A stretch of DNA of 64,000 nucleotides, taken from positions 2,544,174 through 2,608,173 of the forward strand of contig NW_004450458.1 of NCBI RefSeq assembly GCF_000321225.1. The letters are read 5' to 3'. The stretch is from Odobenus rosmarus divergens (Eukaryota; Chordata; Mammalia; Carnivora; Odobenidae). The position numbers were made by a program, and so were the translations under genes. A model generated the notes under the pieces. That model saw nothing but the letters and a program-made list of their open reading frames with translations, was not told where the DNA came from and searched no databases. Positions 48,380 through 59,542 of the stretch are shown piece by piece; position 1 is the first letter of the stretch; the number at the start of each line of letters is the position of its first letter.

Positions 48380-49330
48380 CATCCATTCTACTGACAAACT
48401 CTTTCCCCGTAGTGCTGTCTTTTGATTAGACTGGCCTCAGCCTGTGAGGGCTGGACATACTCCAGGGCTTGCTGGAGGAGATTTGACACTGCCATTTCAC
48501 TCAAAGAGGGGCACTTTGGTGGCACTAGTGGACTAAGTCCAGCAACTAATGGGGACATCAATGATGGCTTCAAATCTGGGCCGCATTATGATAATTGTGC
48601 AGATACTACAGCTCTGGAGACATGAATTTTCATCTTTATCTTGATGCTACATCATTGCCACATCCTGAATGACAAGCTTCCCAATGATGCACTCGCAAGC
48701 TAAATGAGAGCTGCTGTCTCCTTATCCAACTGTTCATTGCTGGAGTGGGTAGTATGGAGGAAATTCAGTTCCAGTCTTTGGTTTTCTGCCATGGACGACA
48801 GTATTTGGATGCCTGTGTGATTTTTCCAGGTGTTGGCCATGTCTGACCTAATTTCTGCCAGCTCATAATGATGTGGCTCTGCTAAGAAAAATACCAGCCC
48901 ATCTCTGAGCCTGTTTGCTTGTGTAGTTCAGCACAACCATCAGCATTTGTCTGGAGGATTGTCTTAGAGGTTTTAGTGGTGGCTGACTATCTAATGGGGA
49001 AAGAAAAAGTGTCCGTGAGAACAGAATTTAATTTTTATGATGATATTTTGAGCTTTGGTTGTAGTCTCAGTTCAGGGTAATGCAGGAAAACAAACAAGCA
49101 ATGAAACAGAAAACATCACATTAAGTCTTCAGGACACCATGCTAACCTTATGAGAAGGAACCCAAGGCTGCACCAATACCAATTTAGCTTTAGAAGTCAG
49201 AGGATAACAGGACCTAGGGTCCAATGGGATATGACAGCCTGGGGGAGCCTGGAACTTTGTTTTAGGAGGAGCCAAAGAATCAAAAGGAAGATCACTTATT
49301 CATTTTTTCATGTATGGAAAGAGTGTACAC
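48380..49330. other. unexplained block with overlapping open frames on both strands
   Basis: Between 48388 and 48625 both strands are open (62 to 67 codons). The text is more GC-balanced than the surroundings (ccagcaactaatggggacat). No repeat or domain was recognised. A decayed processed pseudogene or unnamed transposon is possible. Confidence 0.3.
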
Positions 49331-49600
49331 TTACTTATGAACCCTGACCATGGACTGGGTGCTAGGGATACAGAAATGTATCAGACCCAGCCTGTACCAG
49401 CAAGGCACATGAACAGCTTACTCAGGGTTACCAAGTCCATTATTATGGTAATGGCATGTTGCAGATGTAGTAACTAAAAGTTAGGGGAGTTAAGTAACTC
49501 ATGAAAACATACTCAGCTAGTAACTATCAAATCTAGACATTAGATCTGGGTGTTCTAATTCTAAGTCATGTGCTATTTGCACAATGATGCAGCTACCCAG
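49331..49600 (+). mobile_element. MIR-like ancient SINE, sense, diverged
   Basis: Traces: ggactgggtgctagggatac, agttaggggagttaagtaac, agctagtaactatcaaatct and ggtgttctaattctaagtca with tgtgct, in MIR order. Confidence 0.5.
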
Positions 49601-50284
49601 GTTATCAGTGACTTAACCATAAATAAACTGAAGGAATAGGTAAGGAACTTCATGCACTGGGAATGGGGCTTCAAGGCAGGATCCTGAGTCCCTGAGGAAC
49701 CAGAGGATAGAGAGTTTTGTTTTATGGAAACAAAGAAGTAGATACCAGGGGCAGATGGAGCCCTGTATGCCAAGCCAGGGGACATCTTTCATCTATCTCT
49801 TACTATAACTCCTTTCCTGGGGCCAGGGTAGGTTTTGGAGTTGGGGTTGGGGCTGGTGATGAGCCAGGATATACCGAACTTAAGGATGCTTATCTACTAA
49901 GTTTGGAAGACTAGGTTTAGAAAGCATGGAGCAAATTAGATAATTTTATCCTTTATCTAATTTGTTTTCAATAAATATATTTTTTAATGACTTCCTCAAA
50001 GTATTTGGATGCAGATTTTACAAAATAAGTACCGTTATTAAATCAGCATGCCCTATTTCTCTTTAAGAACTAAAAGTATCATCAAACCTCAGAGCTGAAA
50101 AGGATACTTTACTAATGAAACATTTGCAACCACAAGTTGAATGAAACATACTACGTTTCCCGTAGACTAACTGTAATTATGCAAAATAAAAGTTTATCTC
50201 ACAATTGCCATTGGTTTGAGGTGGTTTTATTCTTCTGTACTTTTGTGGGATGTCTCCAAGAGACATCTTAATCTAGAAATACAG
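49601..50284. other. unique sequence, no feature seen
   Basis: No gene or named repeat in this stretch. Short frames at 49573-49785 and 49717-49914 are unsupported. Confidence 0.45.
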
Positions 50285-50505
50285 CTTAGTTTAGTGGTTA
50301 AGAGCACAGGTTTTGCAATTTACTACTTGGCTTTATCAATTAATAATGTCCTAGCATAAGCTTAGCCTCTTTGTGATTCAGTTTCTTGAGGCATAATGAC
50401 AGTATCTATCTCACACGGATATGGTAATGATTAATTGAGTCCATACAAACAAAGCACTTAGAGTAGTGCCTGGCATACAGTGATTGTCTCATTATTAATA
50501 TTGAT
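50285..50505 (-). mobile_element. MIR SINE, antisense
   Basis: It reads tagtggttaagagcacaggt, gattcagtttcttgaggcat, atatggtaatgattaattga and cactt-tagtgcctggcatac, the antisense MIR order. Confidence 0.75.
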
Positions 50506-52980
50506 TCTGATCGCTATAGGCTAATCCAAATTTTTTGTGATGCTTTCTCCAGTTGCAAAAAAAAAAAAAAGTGGCAAATTTAAGATGTAAATTTTTCTAA
50601 CATTCTAATTATTTAGTTACCTATTGCCTTGTGCCAGAAGACAAGGTATGTTTCCTTTTCCATACTCCAATGGGCTCAGTAATACAAGGGAGCATATCAT
50701 TATCTCTTTTCTATGGTAAATCTTAACAATCCTGGCATCTATGGTGGGGCTATCTTTTTTTATCTTTGCCAACTAATTCCACATCAAGCAGGAACACCCA
50801 GCATCTGTGGAATTCTGCCCTGACTATTGCTGCTCCCTATTATCAGAGGTTAGAGAGGAAGGATCTCCCCATCTCTTCTGCCCTAGTGCCAGTGCTGAGA
50901 TCAATCCTCCTGGAAGCTATATCAAAGATAGCACATTGAAGAGGAGCATTCATTTCCAGGTGTCTAGGGCTCTCTTTGGTCAGTTATATTGGCAAATACA
51001 TAAGCTGCTCTGATTGGCTCTGATAGCTGGCCTTCATTGGATGAGGTTGCTGGGCTGTATGGCGGCAAAAGGAAGTGACTTGGAGCTCTGCTGTGCATGA
51101 TATAACTCGTCTTTTCTACGTCCTGAAAGATGAAAGGACAGATCCTGCATGTACATAACATACATCAATATAAATGAAACACTATAAGAAGCATCAATGA
51201 ATCACTTTGTTCCTTTGACCTATACCAAGTAAAATACTCATTTTGCTCTCAATTTTGCTCATAATTTCTAGTTTAGACATCATAATTTCTAGTTTCTCAG
51301 TGTATGTAGGTTTCCAGTTGAGCCCAAGAACACATAGCAAGGGGCTGAATATTTCCATTGACTTGTAGAAACCCCAGTCAATAGAATAATTCAGGTATGG
51401 GGGTACCATGGATAACACTGGGTATGCTCTTTAGATTTTGAGAAAGGTCTATCGTCTCTTGCCTTTTTTAAGTATCATAGAACTATATTATGACTTTATT
51501 CTCCCTGGATAACCATTTTTGAAATTTCTCCATATAACAGCTTTTGTGAATCTTCTTTGATTACTCATAATAATACTGTTCTCTGTCTTTTACTTTGCAA
51601 ATGTCTACGTATCGAGAAATATTGCAGTTGGTTACTAATTCATTCATTTAACAAAATATTTACTGAATGCATACTATGAGTTAGGCACCAGTGTTGAAAC
51701 TAGGGGTAGAGAAATAAAATCTCTTTGAGAGCCCCAAACAACATTTGGTTGTTAATAGACTATCAATAACTACTTGTTGGTTGAATTAATCTATGTAGGA
51801 GAAAAATCCATCTTTCTTCTTCATATGCTATTGTTTTTTTTTCTTCAGTAAGATGAACTGATTAATAGTTGTTTTAATCTGAGAAGTAACAAAAGTGAGA
51901 AGTCATAGCTAATTCCATCATATATCCATCCTTGGTTTCCCCTCTTCCTGCACTCACTCCAACTCTAACCACCCAACATATATTTTCACATATCTGGCTA
52001 CAAATTATACTCCTAATGAGTTGGTGGAATCACATTGGTTCTTGTGCACCAAATTACTGGCTAATGTTTTCTCCTTTTGCCCAATAAGAAAAGAAAGACA
52101 AATAAAGGGAATCAAGGAGTTAATAACGCTACTCTCCAGATGTTCAAGGATTTGGTCTCAAAGTACTTGGCATTGTTTGGTCCACTATATAAATTTCTCA
52201 TTGTATTCCCAGACTAGTCAAGTTCTCTGTTCTTCCCCAGTGAAATCTTATTTAATGTAAAAAGTAAAAAAAAAAAAAAAGTAGCCAAAGGTAAAATTTA
52301 CCAAATCTTTCAGTTTAACTTTCACTTGAAAGACCAAGGATTTAACATCCTGTGCGTGATTGTTTTTCCTGAATCTAGGAACATAAAATTATTTAGGAAA
52401 GAATTCTTAAGTCCAACATTGCGAACTTATTGTGATCTTGAGGTTGTGACTTTCATTTGAACTTACCAAGAGTATCCTGTCATATTTTTAACCTTTGAAT
52501 CTGAACAAGAAGTTAATTTTGGGCATGGGGGTACAGACAAGTTTATTTGGTTCTTGAAATTTTTTTTTAAATTTATTTTGTGAATCAGCATTTTAATGTC
52601 CCAGAGGTTCTTGACAAAACCTATTATTTAAAGATACAGGATAAACTATTTTTACAGGGCTTTTAACTAGCTACTGATGTGATTTGTTATGCATTGTTTA
52701 CCACTTAATCCCTAAATTATTCTTATCTTTGAAGTTTTGTTTCAATAAATGAAGACCCTTTGAAGTTACACTGCCAATATGCTATTTTTTTTAAAGAAAG
52801 AAATGCCAGATCTGAATGACTATATTATTTCTCTGCTTAGCCTGATAGTTTCAATTCATATTTATTATAGTTTTACAAGAATTGAGAGCAAAATTTATAG
52901 GGCTCTCTGAAACAGATTCTTGGTATTCTTGGTAGCCTCTTCATTCCTAGAAAGACATTTACATGTATTTATAAATGATT
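50506..52980. other. long unique stretch; small old repeat at 51640-51740
   Basis: The piece ttaacaaaatatttactgaa with tgcatactatgagttaggca is an ancient mammalian repeat of unnamed family. Otherwise AT-rich unique sequence with A-runs at 50557-50570 and 52266-52280. No exon found. Confidence 0.45.
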
Positions 52981-52984
52981 TTAA

Positions 52985-53095
52985 AATTTCACTACACTCT
53001 GGGTGATATATGGAATTGTTGAATCTCTGTATTGTACACCTGAAACTTATAAAACACCGTATGTTTAAGAAATGAAAAAAAATAAATTAAGGTGT
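52985..53095 (+). mobile_element. 5'-truncated carnivoran L1 3' end, sense
   Basis: The L1 tail ggtgatatatggaattgttg, tgtacacctgaaacttataa and acaccgtatg is followed by an A-rich stretch. Only about 100 bases of the element remain. Confidence 0.75.
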
Positions 53096-53264
53096 TTGGG
53101 GAAAAAGATAAAAATAAAATTTAACTACAATTTAAAAAAAATTAAAGTCAAAATCCTGAGGCTCTGTGAAATAGATCCCTGTTTTTAGAAATCTCTCCAT
53201 TTCCAAAGTCTTTTTCTTATAAGAATATAAGTTTAAGTTTATAGGTTAAGATTATATGAAACAG

Positions 53265-53453
53265 GGGTGCCTGGGTGGCTCAATCGGTTAAGCACCTGCC
53301 TTCAGCTGAGGTCATGATCCCAGGATCCTGGGTTCCAGCCGCATCAGGCTTCCTGCTCAGCGGGGACCCTGCTTGTCCCTCTCCTGTTCCCCTTGCTTGT
53401 GCACTCTCCCCCACCCCCCTTCAAATAAATAAATAAATAAATCTTAAAAAAAA
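53265..53453 (+). mobile_element. carnivoran SINE, sense
   Basis: From ggggtgcctgggtggctcaa to aaataaataaatcttaaaaa. Flanked by aagattatatgaaac and aagattatactaaac, a near-perfect duplication. Confidence 0.95.
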
Positions 53454-53652
53454 AAGATTATACTAAACAAATAAACTAAATGAATGAGGTTGAGGACGGT
53501 CATGAGTGGTGCTAAGAAAGAAGCTTTATGTCTTTATCTCCACAGTCACATATGAATGATTACTAACTACATCTTTTACTTTGCACCCAGTGGTGCCACA
53601 CTACATAGCAAGCAAGACAGGATTTTTCTCTTTTCAACTCACATAACTTGAT

Positions 53653-53710
53653 GAGCAAGTGGGTTTCTTAACCAACTGAGCCACCCAGGCGCCCGAGCAA
53701 GTGGGTTTCT
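53653..53710 (-). mobile_element. tailless 26-base SINE head between perfect 16-base target copies
   Basis: The motif gagcaagtgggtttct occurs at 53653-53668 and again at 53695-53710. Between them lies only taaccaactgagccaccc plus aggcgccc, the reverse complement of the first 26 bases of the carnivoran SINE. The rest of the SINE and its A tail are absent. Confidence 0.85.
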
Positions 53711-54114
53711 ATCCAAGGCTAGGAGGGAGTGTTTTGAGTATGAGTTATTCTCAAGGAGACTTACTCTCTTTTTCCTACAGTCGCGATTTTGGAAAGTCAT
53801 AATTCTGGTGAGAACATTCATTTTCTGCATTGACAGGCTTACAGACAATTGTGTTGCTCTCCTTGTACTCCTTAAGAATCTCCCTAATGCACTGTTAAAC
53901 TTTAGCAGTAAAAAAATTCTAAAATGAGAGAAGTACATGGGAATGTGCCTCGATGACTAAAGATGAGGTGTCTGCAGTAACACCATTAAAAGACAGCTTT
54001 CAATAACCTTAGAAACAGATCTTTCCCAAGAAAGATCAGGGGTAGTTGATTCTGTGTAGACACTATGTACTAGTACATTTCATAAAGATGAAGATGGGAG
54101 TGAGGATGTTGATG
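53711..54114. other. unique sequence, no feature seen
   Basis: No gene or named repeat recognised. Confidence 0.45.
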
Positions 54115-54285
54115 TTCCTATTAATGGTGTGCAGTGTTTGTATAGTGCTTTACAGTTAGGCTACTACATTCATATATAGTGTCCAATCTTCTAAACAACT
54201 CAGGGAGGAATGCATTTTAATTTTTCTTTAGCAAGTAAGAAATTGTAGCTCAGATATTACTGGTTCTGTGCCTTGGTCTTATATA
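54115..54285 (+). mobile_element. MIR-like SINE fragment, sense
   Basis: Degraded MIR features: gtatagtgctttacagttag, ccaatcttctaaacaactca, ggaatgcattttaatttttc and agaaattgtagctcagatat. Confidence 0.5.
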
Positions 54286-55679
54286 GGACATTTTTTGTTT
54301 CCTTAGAGATTCCGTATAGGGCTTATTATTCATGATATGCTTTACTCTTGACTGTAGAAGACTACTGTCATTTGATCAGATAAGTGTTTCCTGGACACTT
54401 GTTCTTTTCTTTCCTTTTCCACCCTTTAGCATGAGAGGTTCTAAGATAACTCTGAAAAACTCGCTTAGCCTGGATTCTGTGACGCTAGCTCTTTTTCATA
54501 AGCTCCATAAAATAACTTAACAAACCACCTTTCTGTTTTTTCCAACCAACTCTCCTATTATTATAAGTATCCTTTTGAATGAGCTAATTCATTCATAAGA
54601 GGCCCATGACATCCCTTATATCATCAGGCAGAGGCTATGTCTTAGAGGTGTCATCTGGCACATTCACAATAGAGTTTCCCAAATCTTCTCAGTAATCATT
54701 AAAATAATGATGAAACACCACATGATAATTACTTTTGTCAATGGATAAAAATATCTGGGTCAATTTCCAGCTTCCTCTCGTTGAGGTTGAGTGCATAAGT
54801 TTAGTTTTTTGAAATAGCATTGTTAATACTCAATATACATAGGCATTTTTCCTTGTGCATTTCAAAAATTGTGTAACTTCTTGGTTCTCTAATCATGATC
54901 ACTTGAATCCAATATGATACACAAGATGGCAACATTTCCAGTGGATTCTGAGGGTCACATTTGGTCAAGGTGGTCCTTCCTTGTGTATAACCTCAACCTT
55001 CTGTTATTGAATTTAAGTCCTGCACTTTCGTATAAATGTTTGCCTTCTGGGGGACACTGATGGCCTCAGACACAACCCACGGATATTCTTCTTCATAATT
55101 GGTAAGAGTTCTCTTCCTTGGCTTAATACACAGAATGCTGATTTCTGTGACATATTTCCACTTAGTCTCATTAATGAAGAACTTCCTGTGGGCTATTGTA
55201 AACATGATATTTGAATCTCATCAGCAACTGATAAAGGTCTTTACATGGATGTCCGTTTCTGCATACAATGCAATTTGTCCAAAGTAAATTCACAAACTAA
55301 GATATTAAAACAAATAATGCAGTTCTTCCTTACAACAACAATTTAACGTTTATGAAATATATCAGTAAATAATAGGGTGGTGAATAATATTTTGGCAAAT
55401 GACTAAGCTTAGTCTGCATTCGGGGTCCAGGATTCTTCTCTTCAGGTCTCCATTTTTTTTTTTTTTTTTTTTACTTTACATGGAAGAATTAAATTCTTTC
55501 AAAGTGTGATTTTCTAGAAACTAGGCTAATGGGCATCTGTCCTTTGCTTTGCCTCAAAATAGTGCTTTTGAGCATTAGGTTTATTCAAGCTCTAGGACTG
55601 AGACTGTCTACTGGTAGTACTTAAGAATAACTTTAACTACCTGATGGTGTTTAGATTTCTTTCAAAATACCATAGGATT
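54286..55679. other. unique sequence; minus-strand open frame 54993-55205
   Basis: The 70-codon minus-strand frame (FINETKWKYVTEISILCIKP then RKRTLTNYEEEYPWVVSEAI) has a more protein-like composition than most short frames here, but no domain, splice sites or poly-A were recognised. A T-run is at 55452-55472. Confidence 0.35.
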
Positions 55680-56020
55680 TTTATTCCCCTGGGCTCTCCT
55701 TCCCATCTTGCTAAGTGGTTCCTCTGCTTAGAAATCCTTCCTTTATCTCTTGTCCTTTTTACCTTCTACTCATTCTTTAGATGAGTGTCTTCCCTAAATC
55801 CCTATTTTGATTCTTGTAATACTGTATATTTTTCCTTTCTAACACCTATCATTGGTGTAATTTACCTATATTTGTAATTTATTTTAATAATATTTCTTTA
55901 CTCAATGGACTGAAAACTCACTGATGGAAGGGAGTGTATTTTTTCTTACTGTTGTACTCTAACCACTAGCATACTGACCCCAGAATTAGAAACATGTAAG
56001 TACATAGGCTTGGGAGATGT
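55680..56020 (+). mobile_element. L2 3' region, sense
   Basis: L2-type text: ggttcctctgcttagaaatc, ctactcattctttagatgag, ctcaatggactgaaaactca with ctgatggaagggagtg, then accactagcatactgacc. Confidence 0.65.
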
Positions 56021-56320
56021 ATCAGTTACCCAGTGGAAACAATCTGTCCCTCCCTAGCCATAAATATTCACATCCCTTCTACATGCAAATACGGTCACCT
56101 GCTTCCTAAAAGTCTTACTCCATTATGACATGAGGATCAAATCATCCTGGATCTCAACTTGTAAACCAGGACCAGATCCAAATCAAGCTTCTTGGATGTA
56201 GCTACTAAGATATGGGGACCAGTGAACTAAAAAGACAAGTTTTCTGCCTCTTACCCCCACCTCTTATGCCACCCCTGCCCCCAACACCGTTATAGACATT
56301 CTCTTCAAAAGGAGAGGAGT

Positions 56321-56538
56321 TGAACCCATGAGAGATGATGGACTCTGAAAAACAAACTGAGGGTTCTAGAGGGGAGGGGGGTGGGGGGATGGGTTAGCCT
56401 GGTGATGGGTATTAAAGACGGCACGTTCTGCGTGGAGCATTGGGTGTTATGCACAAACAATGAATCATGGAACACTACATGAAAAACTAATGATGTAATG
56501 TATGGTGATTAACATAACAATAAAAAATTAAAAAAAAT
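56321..56538 (+). mobile_element. young 5'-truncated carnivoran L1, sense, with target duplication
   Basis: An almost undecayed L1 3' end: gatgatggactctgaaaaac, ggggatgggttagcctggtg, gagcattgggtgttatgcac, aatgaatcatggaacactac and a poly-A tail. Flanked by aaaaggagaggag on both sides. Only about 220 bases inserted. Confidence 0.9.
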
Positions 56539-57559
56539 AAAAGGAGAGGAGCAAGTGCCTGATGTCGATAACTGGTTCCTAGCAATTCTGAAATCCAGCT
56601 GGGTACAGGTTGTTGTCAAGTCCCCTATTCCAGAGACAGGAGGGTATTTTTTAGAGTACAGTTACATTCCCTGCAAATAGTTCTCTACGCCATTGTTCTC
56701 GACGGCTATTAGCTACCCCTCTGGGCGCTGGGCTACATGCTCTGAGGTATCGCTCGTGTTTGATAAGAATTAATCCATGTTTGCAATTGAATAGCCTTCT
56801 CACCCTGCTTCCTGCCCACCCAAGGTTGCCCATGTTTATTTTGAAGTGTCTTTCTTCCATGCTTTTACCATGCCGATGAAAGTCCACTCCATTAGACTCT
56901 TATATGAAAATCACACCTACCATTCTTTTTTTGAAATTATCCTGGTCTACTCTGGATGGCAGGTTGGGATGCCATGGTACAACATCCTTAAGATTCTTAG
57001 AGACCTTTTGTCCTAAGGAGGGGATCTGGGCACTGCCTTTCATTGTTTTCAGGTCTTGACAAAGGGTCTTACAGCTGCACCCTTGATTTATTCTTTACTC
57101 TGAAGTCATTTCTTACTGAGAGAGTCTTTTGCTAGCAGAAGATACAAAAGATGAGAAAAAGTTTTATTTATCAACCCAGGAAGTCTTGGCCCTCTACATT
57201 TCCAGACAGAAAAGTCCTTTCTTCAGCTCCTATCTCTCCTGAAGTACTTTGTTACACACAGCTAGAAGCACCAAACTGATACATTCAACATTCTGTCTGA
57301 GGTTCTCCTTAGCGAGATCTCTAAGTTCTGAATGCATATTTTTTACCATAGCTACTACAAGTGATGGTTTTGAAAATTGTTCAACCTCCATATACTATGA
57401 GGGACTAGCATCCTTTGGCAGTTTTCTCATTGCTTTTCTCTTCTACTAACAGTTTTCTTGCTACTTTTCTAGCTTTTACCCATCAGCCCACCTCCTACCA
57501 AAGCCAGTGTCACAAGTTTTCAAGTTTTGTTATGGTAGCACATTTTTGGTACCATTTTA
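56539..57559. other. unique sequence, no feature supported
   Basis: A minus-strand frame at 56651-56887 (78 codons, CpG-containing) shows no recognised domain. I considered and dropped a ribosomal-protein pseudogene. Confidence 0.4.
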
Positions 57560-58045
57560 AAATCAGTTATCTATTGCTGAATTAAAAAAAAAAAAAAACA
57601 CCATTTTATTTGCCCACAGTTCCTGGGGGCAGCAATTTGAGCTAGGCTTATTGTTATTCTTGCCTGGGATCACTCACATGGTAGCATTTGTCTGGCAGCT
57701 CACGTGGGAGTGGGAATGGATGGTCTACAATGTTCCTGCCAATTGGTACTTATCTCTTTCTCTATATGTGCTATCTCATCTTCAAGGAGGCTAACAGAGA
57801 CTTCTTCATAGGATGGTCTTAGTGTTCACAAAAGGGCAAGAGCAGCATATGCAAAGCTTCTTTAGACTTCCGCTCAGAAGTGGTACTGTGTCACCTCTTC
57901 CATAGTCTATTCACCAAAGCAAGCCACAGCCCACTCCAAATTCAAGGGAAGGGAAATTAACTCTATGTCTTGTTGAGAAGAACAAGAAAGTCACATTGCA
58001 AAGGGATACGTACCCAGGGACGGCAGGGACTTTTACAGCCATCTA
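57560..58045 (-). mobile_element. MLT1-type LTR, antisense
   Basis: It opens aatcagttatctattgctga, has an A-run, then atttgcccacagttcctggg, a middle with ggcagctcacgtgggagtgg, and ends with gtcacattgcaaagggatac. Ancient ERVL-MaLR solo LTR. Confidence 0.65.
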
Positions 58046-58912
58046 GGGTTTAAGGTTCAGGGAAGCCAGGCACTGAGGATGATTTGGGATATGGGATTTA
58101 TGATAGGAAGTGGACTGTGCACAAATGTGTAAGAGCTGAGGAAGTGATGGTTTGAAACAGAGAGCCAGGGTATCAGAGGAGAAGTCATTAACCAGTAACC
58201 CTGGGCTTGGCTCAGTGGACAAGTCAGAACTTCTAGGAGAATCTGCTAGGCCATGCACATCCAACTACTGAAGTGTGGAACTGCAAAGGGGAACCCATGG
58301 AAGCATCTATGGGAAATGTTGTCTCATGAGTCCACCATTAAATATATGGTGGTGAACATGGGGCCACTGTAGGTTAACAGGGTCAACAGTATAGAAGAAG
58401 AGCTATACTTAGTGCAAAGGGGTGTTAAGGACAAACTGGATCCTGCTGAGCACATTTGTGACTCACCATCACTGCAACCAATCATGAGAAGACCTTCAGA
58501 AGGTAATGACTATTGATCTGACCAGCCTCCACATCCTCACCCTACCCAGTGACAACTGCTGCCCTCCATCCCCAGTGGTGGCCTGGCCACAGGGGCCAGG
58601 GTGACATCTTTGGGTGGATCAACTTTTCTGCCACCAGCCAGGCTTCAGTGTATTGGTCCAACGGTTGGCAGGAGGGAAAATCTGGCAACCAATGGACCTG
58701 TGAAGGTGTGAACTGAATCATGGGACAGAGTCCCTGGGAGCCTGTGTGAGTCTGCACTAGGCCAGAGAGTGTCTCTACGTCCATAGAAGTGAGGCATTAA
58801 ATAACAAAGTAAAAATTACAAGTTGAGAGAAAAAGATGGCAGAAGAAAGGGAAACATGTTATATTTTAGTGCCTGTAACAGCACTTTTTTCCTGCTTTTT
58901 GAATGAGGGATC
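58046..58912. other. unexplained, relatively GC-balanced sequence
   Basis: Short minus-strand frames (58043-58264 and 58542-58784) lack domains. A local palindrome-like piece (ggtggcctggccacaggggc with cagg) is near 58575. No repeat named. Confidence 0.35.
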
Positions 58913-59542
58913 TGTTACGGGCTGAGCTGTGTCTCCCAAAATTTATAGATCGAAGCCCTTACCTCCAGTACCTCAGACTATGACCATATTTGGAGATGAG
59001 GTCTTTAAAAAGTGACTAAAGGGACTCATGGGTGGCTCAGTCAGTTAAGTGTCCAACTGAGCCACCCACTCTTGATTTCGGCTCAGGTCATGATCTCAGG
59101 ATTGTGCATCGATCCCCATGTTGGGCTCCACACTGAGTGTGGAGCCTGCTTAAGATTCTCTCTCCCTCTTCCTCTGCCCCTTCCCCCCACCACTTGCTTG
59201 TTCTCTTTAAAAAAAAAAAAATAGTTAAATTAAAAAAAAGTGACTAAGTTAAAATGAGGTTTTTAGGATGGGCACTGATTCTGTGTTATGGGTGTCCTTA
59301 TAAGAAGAGGTCACTGGACACACAAATAGACATCAGGGATGCACAAACGGAAGAAAGACCATGTGAGGACATAGGGAGAAGGCAGCCATTTGCAAGCCAT
59401 GGAGAGACAGGCTTCAGAAGAAACCAACCCTGCCGACACTTCGATCCTGGATTTCCAATCTCCGGAACTTTGAGAATGTAAATTTCTGTTGTTTTAGTCA
59501 CTGTCTGTAGCATTTTCTTATCAGCCCTTGCAAACTAATACA
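58913..59542 (+). mobile_element. MLT1-type LTR, sense, split by a SINE
   Basis: Begins tgttacgggctgagctgtgt, continues tatttggagatgaggtcttt, and after the SINE resumes gttaaaatgaggtttttagg, ccttataagaagaggtcact, accaaccctgccgacacttc and ends gcaaactaatac. An ancient solo LTR of the ERVL-MaLR class. Confidence 0.85.
59021..59233 (+). mobile_element. carnivoran SINE with internal fold-back, inside the MLT1
   Basis: It starts gggactcatgggtggctcag. After gtgtcc it contains a 13-base reverse complement of its own head (actgagccaccca at 59056-59068 against tgggtggctcagt at 59029-59041), then resumes ctcttgatttcggctcagg. Tail of A-runs; flanks aaaagtgactaa on both sides. Confidence 0.9.

Noticed and set aside
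50780..50850. Possible exon (acceptor aagcag, peptide with CPDYCC)
   Set aside because: The donor gttaga is weak and the phase could not be fitted to the three-exon chain with confidence.
56651..56887. Possible ribosomal protein (S29-like) pseudogene on the minus strand
   Set aside because: A superficial likeness (RLFNCKHGLI) did not extend on either side.
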